Made by a program: the position numbers and the translations under genes. Source: Zanthoxylum bungeanum (lineage: Eukaryota > Streptophyta > Magnoliopsida > Sapindales > Rutaceae). Taken from it: a DNA stretch of 64,000 nucleotides. Below are positions 34,487 to 47,038 of the stretch, in pieces (within the stretch, counting starts at the first letter, position 1; each line of letters begins with the position of its first letter). Location of the stretch: positions 1 to 64,000 of the forward strand of contig SKCR01034805.1 in the NCBI GenBank assembly GCA_019454045.1. The letters are read 5' to 3'. The notes under the pieces were generated by a model. It saw only the letters and a program-made list of their open reading frames with translations. It searched no databases and had not been told where the DNA came from.

Positions 34487-35879
34487 AACACCCTTAAACT
34501 TAAGATTTTGCTAGTCCCGAGGAAAAGACAAAATAAAATCTAAATAAATAAAATTAACTATGGCACTTTCATAGGGATCACGATTACATTTAGCATATGC
34601 AACAAGCCTTTAAACCCCTAGACGATCCTATTGGACGAGTTATAGTCTCGTGAGGGCTTACAGCGACGACACCCACAAACGTCATTCTCAAACATGCAAT
34701 CATGCAAAAATATAAAAATAATAATAAATAAAATAATCCCGATAGTTATGCATATTATTGTCCTCAAAGAATGCTTGTCAATGAAATCAAAGAACCTTTA
34801 AAGTACTCAACTGCGACTCAAATCCAAGTTCTTGAATAAACCATCTAAGTCAGACTCACAGTGTGTGTGTGTGTGTACAAGTTCATTCACAGCTCGACTC
34901 ATAAGTAAGCTAACTCGATGATTTTGTCTCAAAAATTGAGATCCGATGGGTCAAACTAACCTAGATATCTCAAATTTATTCTGCATTTGCCTTTCATTTC
35001 CCAGTTTGGTATGATTTTATTTTATTTTATTTTATTCTCCTTCTTTTTTTCTTTTTTTTTTCAAACAAACCTACATTTTAAGGTAGCATTTCTCCTCATG
35101 GTAGTCCTAACACTCGCCCATGGGTATCTTCACGCTTATCGGTTATAGGTGGTTTCTTTTTCTTATCATACCATACATCATAATAATAGCATATTGAGAT
35201 AAATATCTAAGCAAACAGTCATTCATCGACAAACAATTTCTTCAACTAGTCACTTTGCCAACTACTTAGGTTCTTGCTGCTAAAAACCTATTATTAAGTG
35301 CTTACGAGTCTAACCTAGATCATCTACTCAAGGCATCAAATAAAAATCAATTGAGACTTATCGTTTCTAAAATTTCATTTACAGCAAATAAATTCATCAT
35401 TAGACTTATGCTTTACTAATAAGGAAGAAATAACAATTTTTTTTGAATTAACAAGAACTATCACTACATGCACACACCCTCAAACTTCAAATTTGCATTG
35501 TCCTCAATGTAAGATAAATATAGAGAAATAAGAGTGAGGAACAACACTAACGTGCATGGAGTTGATCAGACTCCTACTGGTCAGAATTTGGTTGCGCGGG
35601 CTTTGTGTATTTCGTGCTACCTGCGTAAATAACATGCAAACAAATAAATAAATAAATAGAACACAATAAAATAAAAATTAAAAATAAAGAAAATAATAAT
35701 AAAACAAATGCAAGGGTTGCCTCCCCGCTAGCGCTAAGCTTAACATCTTCAGCCAGACGCAACCACCCAAATGGTCATGGTAGTTTCTTCTTTTGTATCC
35801 ACTGACTGCTTTGATATGAAAAAGATAGCTTGGCGACTGTGATAGTTTATCCAAATACCCCTTACTGCTGCTTGGTCAT
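34487..35879 (-). other. Gag-only element 3' untranslated region
   Basis: Non-coding stretch between the end of gag and the 3' LTR. Includes 'gtcctcaatg' near the 'ggacaat' block seen before polypurine tracts of this lineage, a 16-bp GT run (34861-34876), and a short minus-strand stretch (RLAEDVKLSASGEATLAF, 35700-35762) that resembles the sequence found just after integrase in related elements. Confidence 0.6.
34861..34876. repeat. (GT)8 microsatellite
   Basis: Simple dinucleotide run in the 3' untranslated region of the gag-only element; the related fragment near 22012 has only 'acacacacgcac'. Confidence 0.9.
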
Positions 35880-36463
35880 GGAGGAAGTAATCTGCCCAAT
35901 CTGTGTTTCTAAAGACTTCATTGTTGCCCCGATATTTTCCATGTGTGTCTCAATATTGTTCAGCCTTGATTCATTCTTCTCAAACCTCGCTAAGTTTTAG
36001 CAACAAACATGCTCATGAAATCTTTCAAGGAAGATTTCTGATCAGCTCTTTGATAGTCAAAGCCCGATGAAAGTTGCAAGGTATTCTATGTATTAGCATA
36101 TAACAGGCTTGGATGATAGTGGTTAGACACAAGATTGCCTCTATAGCTGTTGAAGTTCTGATTGTTCACATATTGGACTTGCTCAAAGTTCGGGTTTCCT
36201 TCCAATATCATCATATTTGTAGCCACCGCTGATTCAATAGATGGTTGTACTCGTGGATTTTTCAGGGCTGCTACTTGAGTCGATATGGTGGAAATCTGAG
36301 TTGTAAGTGCCACAAGAGGGTTCACTTCATATATTCCAGCCATTTTGGTCACCGTAGTGCGTTCACTTGGCCATTGAAAGTGGTTAATGGCCTTGTCTTC
36401 TAACAGATTATAGGCGTCCTCAACTGATTTCTTGAATAAAACTCCCCCAGCTGCTGCATCAAC
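35880..36463 (-). pseudogene. Gypsy gag, C-terminal part (right portion is beyond Copia-D)
   Basis: Continues the gag at 46193-46863 after the Copia-D insertion. It begins within the VDAAAGG motif common in this gag type and runs through 'KKSVEDAYNLLE' to 'EQVQYVNNQNFNSYRGN' and, with stops, to 'NIETHMENIGATMKSLE.QIGQI' near 35890-35990. No CCHC zinc knuckle is visible where one normally precedes 'EQVQ'. Target duplication TCAAC occupies 36459-36463. Confidence 0.8.
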
Positions 36464-38299
36464 TATTGGACAATTATGACCCATAGCATCACTATTTGTA
36501 AAAGAAATGGTGTTCTTTGTACAAATTAACTATGTGACAAAGGAAATTGCTCTTTTATCATTTTGTAATTGGATTACTTGGATATATAAATGATAAAATT
36601 CCATATGATTAGTACCAGATTAATAAGATATGATACATTATTAATCCACGAAACGTTTAATCATTAAAGATCTCTAGTCGTAGTATTATCGAGATTGGAC
36701 ATTAATAATGCGGAATAGACTGTTATTACACTTGTGCGCGTTATGGAAGCTTAACGACAAAGTTCTCATATATTTAAGTATTGGATACTTATGCAAGTGT
36801 GATAGAAGGTTCTGTTAGCCGTTGGACCGGGAACAACTTTGCTCTGGATAGACCACTCGGAGTCCCATTGGTAGTATGACTATGTGTCTATGGGAATCCG
36901 AATCAGGGTAGGTGTATGTGGTCTTAACCTGAGACTTGCATCGCTAATACTTGTGACAATAAATACGCTTTGGTTTTGGTCGTCCGGAGCTTTAATAGGT
37001 TATGTGTACGCCTCTTCTGGGTTTACTGAGAATCGTAGTGTATTAGGTGTGATGTCAAGATGGAAGTATCACTTCAGTCATATGGAGATGATGATCACGC
37101 AGGGATACAGAACTATTACTCTTAAATGCTGCAGCTATCGGGATAGTATGATTAGGTCATGATTATCTGATTACAGAGACTAGTTGCTAGTGATCCGATA
37201 TATGCTTCGTACGGGGCAGACACAATTCCAGCCCTAGGCCTAGCATGTGACATCTGATACTGGATCGTATTATGCAATACATTGTATACTACGCCTGATA
37301 CAGATTATATATTCTTCGTTGAATATTTCTGGAGAATTGGGTGGGCACGGTACTTTGCTAGAAGCCAACCATGTCTTGTAAATCGGTAAGAACGTGGTAC
37401 CGGGTACGCACGTGTTCGGATAGTCCGACAACCGTATTTACTGCCAACATATCCAATGATCTCTTGGGTCGCTTCCCAAAGATTCACCGATGACTTTTGA
37501 CTCGAACAAAATTAATCTGGGATTAATTACGGTAAGAATTAATCTGGGATTAATTCATCTAAAAGAGAGAACGCGATTAATTTGGAATTAATCGGCAAAG
37601 TAAATTTAATAGTTAAATTGGATTTTACTACTTAATTTATTTAATTGGGCTAAAATAATATATCGGATATATTAATTGAAATTGGATTTCAATACGGAAT
37701 TAAAATTGGATTTTAATTCGAGCGAACGAATTACTTTGGAATTAATTCGTAAGCAACTTTCGTAATAATTTTGCTAGGTATTATTATTTAATTAAATTGG
37801 ATTTAATTACGTGACGACGAAAAATTCATTTAATCGGATTAAACGAACATGAGGCCAAAGTGTGTTGTACAAGCCAACTCAAATTTTGAATTTAAATTGG
37901 TGGGACCCACTTTACTTACATCACTAGTCACTATTGGTGATGTAAGTAGTTGGGCTTTGTTAAATGTTGCATTTAACACACAACACACATGTAAGGTAAT
38001 AAGTTGGACTTTTTTTTTTTTTGGAAAATTACTATTCTCTCTTAGCCGAATCTCTATAGTCTTGGAGTCAAAATTTTGTTTCTATTTTTGGACAAAGCTA
38101 GCACTTTGGGAGTCAAAGAAAGGTGATAGGGAAACTCACCCCAAGAGTTTGGAACTCAACTAAAAGCTTGGAGCTCTTCCGACAAAGAAAGATTTTTGAA
38201 ATTTCTCATCCAATCAAAGTGAGTATTTCCGCAACTCCATTTGATTTATTCACACACATATCATATTTAGAGACCTTGGGAATGTCTAGGACACTAACA
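36464..38299 (+). repeat. Copia-D 5' LTR
   Basis: 1,836 bp. Starts TATTGGACAATT (TG mutated to TA; the 3' LTR has TG) and ends CTAACA. Two copies of AATTAATCTGGGATTAATT lie at about 37509-37553. The polypyrimidine run 'ttttttttttttgg' near 38010 is absent from the other LTR, which has 'tactattcatcttct' there. Confidence 0.92.
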
Positions 38300-40526
38300 A
38301 TGGTATCATGAGCCATATCTAAGCTTGATTTGAGTTTAAGGTTTATAGACTTTATTTGGGGATTTTGTGCTTGCAGTATGTATTTTTCCAAATTGGTTGT
38401 TTGGTTGAGCTTTGATGATGATAAATTGGAATTGTGAATCAATGGATTTGAGAAAATTTGATTAGATTAATTTTCCCCAAAAAATCCAACTTGGCCGAAC
38501 ATAAACCCTAGGACCTCTCATGGTATTTTTTGAATTTTGACAATTGGATATGTTAAAAGCATGAAATGAATATTGATTGTTGATTTAATTGGATTGAAAT
38601 CAAAATTAGATGTTATTTCATGTAATTTCCGTGGGATGTAGCATGTTGAAATGAGTTGATTTTGCCTAAATTTTGTGGTTGACATGAATTTCAGAAGTAA
38701 ACATGATTAATTAGATTAATTAATGTTTTGGAAATATTTGATTAATTAATTAATTGTGGTAATTGCACTTTAATTAGATTAATATGTAATTTGGAATAAT
38801 GTATTAATTTAATTTGTTGTATTTGGGCTAATGGGCTTGGTTGGGCCAAGTATGGTTTTGGACAATTGGGTTGGATCCAATTGGGCCTAAAACCATTTCC
38901 ATAAAGTCCAAAATATGACATTGAGCCTTTAATAATTTAATTGGGCCTAAATTGATTTTGTGACATAGGGTGATTCCTAACTTGGGCCTTGGCATCTTGG
39001 GTTGGATCCATAATGGCCAAAGCTCATGCCTAAAGAATTAATTGAAAGCCCATTGGACTTTAATTGAATAGTATTGGATGCTAATTGGGCCTTTGAGACC
39101 CAATTGGATTGGATTTGGAATCCAAGTCTAAAAGGCACTATTAAAAGTGTAATTATTTAATTTGGAATTAAAAATGAATTAGTATTGGATACAATTTAAA
39201 TTGGAATTAAAATTGTAGTTCGATATAATTCAAGAATACACACTTTGAGTATTTATTCTTAAACGAGTTGGACTCGCGCAAATCAAATCGTTGTATGAAC
39301 ATTGGATGGTCATTAATTAAAGATTAATCAATTGGATTAGATTGATTGACATCATGCTTTATGTGAATACTTGGATGTATTTGTATGAATAATGTATATC
39401 GAATGGATATTAGTCGGGTGGGGCAATTTTGGAAATTGTTGTAAGTATGGTACTTATTTATTAAATTGGACCTGCGTGTCCAGCCTTTCACCTCCTTATC
39501 TCTTTGTATTTCTCTTCTCACCAATTCCCCTCAATGCAAATGAGGTTTCTTTAATGTATTATGTAATTGGGTAGAAGTATGTAAAATGCTAGCGAGAGAG
39601 AGGAAATGGAGAGATTTATTCTAGGAACAAATTCTGTTATATATCCATCCGCATATCATTATTAAATTTTATCGCGCCTTGTTATGCTTTTAGAATGCAT
39701 GTTTAAGGGTGTATGATGAGACTAAATCAAAGATAATAAATTGGTTGCCAATTTACGCGAAAAACTCTCATTAAATATTAAGCGTTTTCCTTCCATTGAG
39801 TGATTCTTTCTCAAGATCCAAGATTGGCATTGGTTTTTTGGCCAAAGTCAAGATCATTGTCCATCGCGGATGTGTTTGAACCATAAAAGCTTTGTTATAT
39901 ATCGCATATTTTGGACAGTTGTGACTTGTTGGCCAAATTCAAGGTCACTTCTTGTACATCGACGGGGATTACAAAGCTTTCCCACTGTCAATGGGTCACG
40001 CTTAACTGGAATCATTAAGGTTGTTGAGCCAAAGCCAAGGCTTAGTTGATTCAGAGGAAAAGGTTAGGAAATATATATTGGATATATAACTCGGACTTGG
40101 AGGTCCACCTACCGGATCTAGGAATTGGATGAGATCCAATTGATCTTAGAGATCTATCTAGTTAAGTTTCATACAGTTTGTTGGCCAAAGTCAAGGTTCT
40201 GTGTTATTTAACGGGATCCTAGCCTACTAGGAAACTGGGTTTCCCGAGTACTCAACTGAGGGTTAGAGGCTCGCCGAAAAAATGTTGGAGGCCAATATTA
40301 AATTTGCAATTTCATTTAATACTTGCTTACACGCGTTCTTTTATTTTATTTATCGTTGTTATAAATATATTAGTTGGACTAATATTGAATATTGCTTTCT
40401 TTGAACAGTTAGACTGTACAAGACACTACTACACTTGCAGTTAGTTATATAGTTGGACTATAATAACCATTACATTTTGAGTGTACCCGAAATCGTTGAT
40501 TGAATAATTGGACTATTGCAATTGAG
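38300..40526 (+). other. Copia-D primer site and long leader
   Basis: 2.2-kb leader before gag with the same layout as in Copia-A: 'gggcc' runs at 38820-39110, four copies of a TTGTTGGCCAAAGTCAAGG-like motif at about 39838, 39926, 40019 and 40178, and 'tagttggactat' repeats at 40370-40510. No coding frame is supported. The primer site itself is at 38301-38314. Confidence 0.7.
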
Positions 40527-41414
40527 ATGGCTGGAAAGATTAGCGTTAGGGACATCATCATAGGCGATAATGTCTTTAACGGCTCCAATTTTCCAGATTG
40601 GGAGATGAATCTCAGGATAGTCCTGGGAGCCGAGAAGTTACTCTATGTCATAGAAAAATCTCTCGGGCCTGAGCCCGGAGTTGAACAAACAGTAGAGCGT
40701 GAGTTTTGGAAGACTCATCGTGATGATAACTTTAGTGCTCAATCCGTCATGCTTGCCGCAATGACTCCTCAGTTTCGTCGTCAGAACAAAGGATTGGATC
40801 CTTATGGTATGATGTTGAAATTGAAGGATCTTAACAGATCTAACCTTAGATCTCAGAAGTATGAATTGCAAAAGAAGCTCTTTCGCTCGAGTATGTCAGA
40901 GGGTACATCTGTCGAGCACTACATGTCGCAAATGATTGCTGACATCGAACAGCTAGGTCAACTAGGCATAACCTTCGAGGCTGAGACATCTATAGATTTG
41001 ATCTTACAGTCTCTGCCTGAATGTTGGGGCGGGTTCTTCATGAATTATAATATGATGAACCAAGAGAAAACTCTTGGAGAGTTATTGGCGATGCTGAAAG
41101 AAGCAGAGCCAGAGCTTCTACAGGGCAAGAAGCATGAGACGCACCTTACTTCGACATCCAAGATGGCCAAGGCTTGGCCGAAGGCTTCTGGGGGTGTGAA
41201 GAAAATGAAGAAAAAGGGCAAGGCTAAATCATCACAGTCTTTTGGGAAGACTAAGGACATATTCCAAGATGTCTGCCTACATTGTGGCAAACAGGGTCAC
41301 TGGAAGCATGACTGCCGTGAGTACAAGGCGGAGTTGAAGAAAGTGAAGACTGGCAAGGCTCCGGTTTCAGGTATGTTTGTTATAAACATGTCCACTACTA
41401 GTTTTAAAAATTAG
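40527..41414 (+). CDS. Copia-D gag, intact
   Basis: Capsid/nucleocapsid protein of a Ty1/copia element, 295 codons plus stop from the ATG at 40527 (an in-frame ATG nine codons earlier, at 40500, is less likely because 'MAGKISV' matches the expected start). The N-terminal two thirds form a copia gag (UBN2/Retrotran_gag-like) domain with 'NFPDWEMNLRIVLG' and 'LILQSLPECW'. A basic linker follows, then the zinc knuckle CLHCGKQGHWKHDC (CX2CX4HX4C). It lies between the leader and a broken pol. Open over its full length while pol is not, so it could still be translated. Role: packaging of element RNA in cytoplasmic particles. Confidence 0.88.
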   Translation: MAGKISVRDIIIGDNVFNGSNFPDWEMNLRIVLGAEKLLYVIEKSLGPEPGVEQTVEREFWKTHRDDNFSAQSVMLAAMTPQFRRQNKGLDPYGMMLKLKDLNRSNLRSQKYELQKKLFRSSMSEGTSVEHYMSQMIADIEQLGQLGITFEAETSIDLILQSLPECWGGFFMNYNMMNQEKTLGELLAMLKEAEPELLQGKKHETHLTSTSKMAKAWPKASGGVKKMKKKGKAKSSQSFGKTKDIFQDVCLHCGKQGHWKHDCREYKAELKKVKTGKAPVSGMFVINMSTTSFKN

Positions 41415-44290
41415 ATTTTTGATTCTTGATGTGGTACTCACACATGTACTGGTGTACAGGATTTGCTGATTAGAAGGATAATGGCTTCATATGAGATAGA
41501 CCTACGAGTCAGAAATGGGACGAAAGTCGCTGTTTTGGCCATTGGGACCTATGTTTTGTATCTGCCATTGGGGCATGTAATTACATTAGGTGACTGTTAT
41601 TATGTACCTAGTTTGACTAAAGAACATAATCTCTGTATCTAGTTTAACCCAATGCGGGTGTACCTTTGTATTCTGGAACACTAGGTGTTTTGTATATAGA
41701 GATAACATTTTGATATGTACAACAGATGTTAATAATAGTGTTTATATTTTGAATATAAATGAATCTCAAACATATAATATGACAAACAAAAGGCTCAAAT
41801 TGAGTAAAACATATGAAAACTTATCTGTGGCATTGTCATGAGTGATACATTGAAAAAACTCGTATATCCACACTTTTGAAGAATGGATACTTGGACGGAT
41901 TTGATCCAAATTCATATGATGTCTGCGAATCTTGTTTATTAGGTAAAGTGCCTAAAACACCTTTTAGTGGTAAAAGTGTAAGTGCCCCTGAGCTGTTAGC
42001 CCTCGTTCATAGTGACGTAAGTGGGCCCATGTCTAGCTAGGCTAGAGGTGGATATGAATACTTCGTAACCTTTACGGATGTTGCATCGTGTTATGGTTAT
42101 GTGTATCTTATGAGACACAAGTCGGAAACTTTTTAGAAATTCAAAGAGTTTCGACACGAAGTAGAAAAACAGACCGGTAAAAATATTAAAACATTACGGT
42201 CGGACCGTGATGAAGAATACTTAAGTAATGAGTTTCTCAATTACATGAAAGAATATGCTATTCTTTCATAGTGGACTCCTCCCGGAACACCTCAATTGAA
42301 CGGTGTGTCCGAAAGGAGAAACCAAACTTTGTTGGACATGGTAAGGTCAATAATGAGTCAGACTGAGCTACCAATTTCATTGAGGGGATACGCATTGAAC
42401 AGTGCAATACTTATTTTGAATAAGGTTCCGTCAAAGTCTGTTGGACAGACTCCATATGAAATATGGACAGGAAAGAAACCGAGTTTCTCATTCCTGAAGA
42501 TTTGGGTATGCTGGGCATATATTAAATGTTTGGATGGTTCCAAACTAGAACCCAAATCGGATAAGTGCCTATTTGTAATTGGTTATCCTAGGGAAACCAA
42601 ATGATATTATTTCCACAACCCATAAGAGAACAAAATATTTGTTGCTCTCCATGCGGTTTTCCTAGAGGAATTCCTAAATGCAGTGGTAAGTGGGAGGAAA
42701 GTAGAACTCGATGAAAATCAGAGTGATACTATTCCTGACACCGATCCCCTTACGGAACATGAACAATTCATCAGGGATAAGACTGTTCCATAATCTTCTA
42801 ATACACAAGAACCGCGTAGGTCGGAGAGAGTCAAAAAACAACTTAAGAGGTATGGGTTTCTGATCTCACCTCATGTAGATATTAATCTTATTGAGGATAA
42901 TGAACTGGCTACGTATGAGGTAGCGATACAAGGTATCGACTCCGCTATATGACAAGGTGCCAGGAAGTCCGAAATGGAATCCATGTATACAACCAAGTTT
43001 GGACACTGGTTGATGTACCAGAAGGCATTGTGCCTATTAGTAGCAAATGTGTCTTCATGGTGAAGACAAACATGGATGACAACATACAAACTTACAAAGC
43101 TAGGCTTTTAGCGAAAAGGTATCCTCATCAACATAGTGTTGATTTCGACGAAACCTTTTACCCGTTGCCATGATTAAATCCATTCGGATAATGCTTGCTA
43201 TTGCTGCATATTTCGATTATAAAATATGGCAGACGGACATCAAAACCACTTTCCTTAACGTAAACTTTTTGGAGGATGTTTATATACAACACCCTGACGG
43301 TTTTATCGTGCCAAAACATGCAAATAAGGTTTGCAAGTTAAATCAATCCATTTATGGATTGAAGTAAACATTGCGTTCTAGGAACCAACGTTTTGATGAG
43401 ATCATATTGGTATATGGTTTCATTCAAAACAATGATGATTCTTGTGTATATAAGAAGGTTAGTGGGAGCGCACTAACATTGATTGTCCTATACGTTGATG
43501 ATGTATTGCTTCTTAGAAATGACATTCCCATACTAAAATCGGTGAAAGTTTGGCTTTCATTAAAATTGTCCACGAAATTCTTGGGAGAGGCAACCTTTAT
43601 TCTAGGAATAAGGATCTACTAGGATAGATCTAAAATTTGTTGGCACTCTCCGAGAACTCGTACATTGACAAATATGTACGCGACCTGGTGTCTCATATGG
43701 TTTGAGCATCTGCGGTCACAATCAGGCCGATTCAGGTGATGGTCACTGGATTGATATAAAGAACATCATTGAGTATCTTAGACAAACTATGGATGCATTC
43801 TTAATCCATGGAGAAGGAGAACTTGAGGTGACTGGAATCACCGATGCAAGTTTCCAAACCGATAAAGACGACTGTAAGTCGCAATAAGGGTACATATTTT
43901 TTTTTGAACAATAGAACAGTGAGCTGGTAATCTTCCAAGCAAGATATTGTTACCGATTCAACAACAAGAGCGGATTATATTATTACGACTGACGCAGCAA
44001 AAGAAGCATTTTGGATCTATAAAATTCCTAATTGGATTATGAGTAGTTTTGTTAGCAGCTGAGCTGGGCTACAAGACAGGCTAAGGAATTACGGTCTCAT
44101 CAATGATCCATGTATGTACTTCGATGATTTCATCTGATTCATGAGATCACACATTGTGGCGATGTGAAGATCGAAAAGATCATTTCAGTTGATAACCTTG
44201 CATATCCGCTGAAGAAATCGATATTTCAGCATAAGTATGAGCGACCCGTACATAGTTCAGGTGTTGGACACTTGAGTGATTGGCTATAGG
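41415..44290 (+). pseudogene. Copia-D pol, broken
   Basis: Decayed copia polyprotein in normal order. Protease region near 41420-41450, where the DSG-type active site is interrupted by a stop codon. Integrase zinc-binding and core region 41800-42290, then 42296-42604 with 'NGVSERRNQTLLDMVR'. Reverse transcriptase in pieces at 42949-43173, 43170-43367 and 43371-43622; the YVDD box is intact (near 43492-43506). RNase H remnants 43702-43887 with DASF, running to about 44200. Many in-frame stops and short frameshifts; no active product expected. Confidence 0.9.
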
Positions 44291-44303
44291 CCAAGTGGGA
44301 GAT

Positions 44304-46192
44304 TGTTGGACAATTATGACCCATAGCATCACTATTTGTAAATGACATGGTGTTCTTTGTACAAATTTACTATGTGACAAATGAAATTGCTCTTTTATAA
44401 TTTTTAATTGGATTACTTGGATATATAAATGATAAAAGTTCATATGATTAGTACCAGATTAATAAGATATGAGACAGTATTAATCCACGAAAGGTTTAAT
44501 CATTAAATATCCATAGTAGTAGTATTATCGAGACTGGACATCGATAATGCGGAATAAACTAGTATTACACTTGTGCGCGTTATAGAAGCTTAACAACATA
44601 GTTCTCATATATTTAAGTATTGGATACTTATGCAAGTGTGATAGGAGGTTCTGTTAGCCGTTGGATCGGAAACAGCTTCGCTCTGGATAGACCCCTCGGA
44701 GTCTCATTGGTAGTATGACTATGTGTCTATGGGAATCCGAATCAGGGTAGGTGTATGTGGTCTTAACCTGAGACTGCATCGCTAATACTTGCGATAATCA
44801 ATACGCTTTGGTTTTGGTTGTCCGGAGCTTTAACAAGTTATGTGTACGCCTCTTCTGGGTTTACTGAGAATCGTAGTGTATTGGATGTGATGTCAAGATG
44901 GAAGTATCACTTCAGTCATATGGAGATGATGATCACGCAGGGATACAAAATTAGCACTCTAAAATGCTGCAGCTATCGGGATAGTATGACTATGTCATGA
45001 TTATCCGATTACAAAGACTAGTTGCTAGTGATCCGATATATGCTTCGTACGGGGCAGACACAATTCCAGCCCTAGGCCTAGCATCTGACATCCGATACTG
45101 GATCGTATTACGCAATACATTATATACTACACCTGATATAGATTAAATATTCTTCGTTGAGTATTTCTGTAGAATTGGGTCGGCACGGTGCTTTGCTAGA
45201 AGCCAACCATGTCTTGTAAATCGGTAAGAACGTGGTACCGGGTACGCACGTGTTCGGATAGTCCGACAACCGTATTTACTGCCAACATATCCAAGGATCT
45301 CTTGGGTCGCTTCCCAAAGATTCACCGATGACATTTGACTCGAACAAAATTAATCTGGGATTAATTACGGTAAGAATTAATCTGGGATTAATTATGAAAG
45401 AGAAAATTAATTTGGGATTAATTGCGGTAAGAATTAATCTGGGATTAATTCATCTAGAAGAGAGAACGGGATTAATTTGGAATTAATCGGCAAAGTAAAT
45501 TTAATAGTTAAATTGGATTTTACTATTTAATTTATTTAATTGGGATAAAATAATATATCAGATATATTAATTGAAATTGGATTTCAATACGGAATTAAAA
45601 TTGGATTTTAATTCGAGCGAACGAATTAATTTGGAATTAATTCGTAAGCGACTTTCGTAATAATTTTGATAGGCATTATTATTTAATTAAATTGGATTTA
45701 ATTACGTCGTGACAGAAAATTCGTTTAACGGATTAAACGAACCCGGGCCCAAATTATGTTGTACAAGCCAACTCAAATTTTGAATTTAAAGTGGTGGGAC
45801 CCACTTTACTTACATCACTAGTCACTATTGGTGATGGAAGTAGTTGGGCTTTGTTAAATGTTGCATTTAACACACAACACACATGTAAGGTAATAAGTTG
45901 GACTTACTATTCATCTTCTCCTCTTCTTTTCTCTCTTGGCCGAATCTCTCTAGTCTTGGAGACAAAATTTTGTTTCAATTTTTGGACAAAGCTAGCACTT
46001 TGGGAGTCCAAGAAAGGTGATAGGGAAACTCACCCAAGAGTTTGGAACTCAACTAAAAGCTTGGAGCTCTTCCAACAAAGAAAGATTTTTGAAATTTCTC
46101 ATCCGATCAAAGTGAGTACTTCCGCAACTCCATTTGATTTATTCACACACATATCATGTTTAGAGACCTTGGGCATGTCCAGGACACTAACA
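44304..46192 (+). repeat. Copia-D 3' LTR
   Basis: 1,889 bp, TGTTGGACAATT...CTAACA. It is 53 bp longer than the 5' LTR, mostly because it has four instead of two AATTAATCTGGGATTAATT-type units (about 45350-45450). Otherwise very similar, including the conserved block near 45000-45330. Confidence 0.93.
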
Positions 46193-46863
46193 TCAACCAC
46201 AGTCCTATTCGAACCATTCAGCCCATTATAGAACAACTGAATCTGTACCCAGTCTGCATAATCATGTTGTGGGCATCTTCGGAGTAAATCCTTAAAGGGT
46301 ACCCATGCATCATACAAAGTCTCAGTCTCCAGTTGCTTAAATATACTAATTTCTGCCCTCAGTTGAGCTGATTTAGCTGGTGGAAAGAACCTCTCACGAA
46401 ATTTTGTGGTCATATCTTGCCATGTCATGATACTCCCTATCTGTATTGATTGAAGCCAATCCCACGCTTTATCCCGTATAGAGAATGATAATAAGTGTAT
46501 CCTAATAGCCTCTTTAGTCATGTCATTCATCTTTATGGTGTATGCGATCTCCAGGAACATCCTTAAGTGCAAGTTGGGATCTTCTACAGCTGAACCCCCA
46601 AACTGATTCCTTTGTACCATATTGATCATTGCAGGTTTTAGCTCAAAATTATTGGCATTGATTGGTTGATGGGCAATCCCAGAATAAGTATCATCAATGA
46701 CCAGCTTGAAGTGATCTCTGATTGCCACCTGGCGTGGGTTGTTCTCTTTGTTTTCAGCCTTCATTGCTTCCTTTTCAATTTGCCTTTCTTTCCTTAGTCT
46801 CCTCGTTATTCCTTCTATTTCAGGATCAAACAGGAGCGAGTCGAGACTTGTGGATCTTCGCAT
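46193..46863 (-). pseudogene. Gypsy gag, N-terminal part
   Basis: Start at 46863 (MRRSTSLDSLLF). Contains the retrotransposon gag domain: 'DPNLHLRMFLEIAYTIKMN', 'IRIHLLSFSIRDKAWDWLQS', 'W.DMTTKFRERFFPP', 'YDAWVPFKDLLRRCPQH' and 'IQLFYNGLNGSNRTVVD', all standard for Athila/Tat-type gag. It is open for over 220 codons and is then cut by Copia-D in the codons following TVVD. Continuation is at 36463 leftward. Without the insertion the gag would have been largely open. Confidence 0.9.
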
Positions 46864-47013
46864 TCACTGAAGCACCAAAAGATAAAAAAATCATTAAAAA
46901 AAATAAAAAAACAAAAAATAAATACAAACAAAAATAAACTAAAAATAAAAAAATAAAAATCTAAATTAAGGCTAAGATTACTTGGTAATAGTATTAATGT
47001 AAATTAACAAACA

Positions 47014-47031
47014 ATCCCTGACAACAGCGCC
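47014..47031 (-). promoter_or_regulatory. Gag-only element primer site
   Basis: Minus-strand TGGCGCTGTTGTCAGGGA, the form used by Athila/Tat-type elements, seven bases inside the 5' LTR. Confidence 0.85.
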
Positions 47032-47038
47032 AAAAACT

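Larger units (their letters stand above)
36464..46192 (+). mobile_element. Copia-D: complete-length Ty1/copia element, innermost layer
   Basis: 9,729 bp from 5' LTR (36464-38299) to 3' LTR (44304-46192), with a perfect 5-bp target duplication TCAAC (36459-36463 and 46193-46197). Primer site TGGTATCATGAGCC at 38301-38314 (one extra base inside the usual motif). Polypurine tract AAGTGGGAGAT ends at 44303. It has an intact gag but a pol full of stops. It interrupts the gag gene of the gag-only element in the opposite orientation. It belongs to the same family as Copia-A by gag and leader. Confidence 0.93.

Noticed and set aside
34047..34491. Overlapping open frames on both strands
   Set aside because: GC-rich part of the gag-only element LTR; partner LTR at 47885-48284 has similar but differently broken frames.
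36884..37162. 92-codon frame, with a relative at 44818-45000
   Set aside because: Both are in Copia-D LTRs and differ in length because of stops; no domain.
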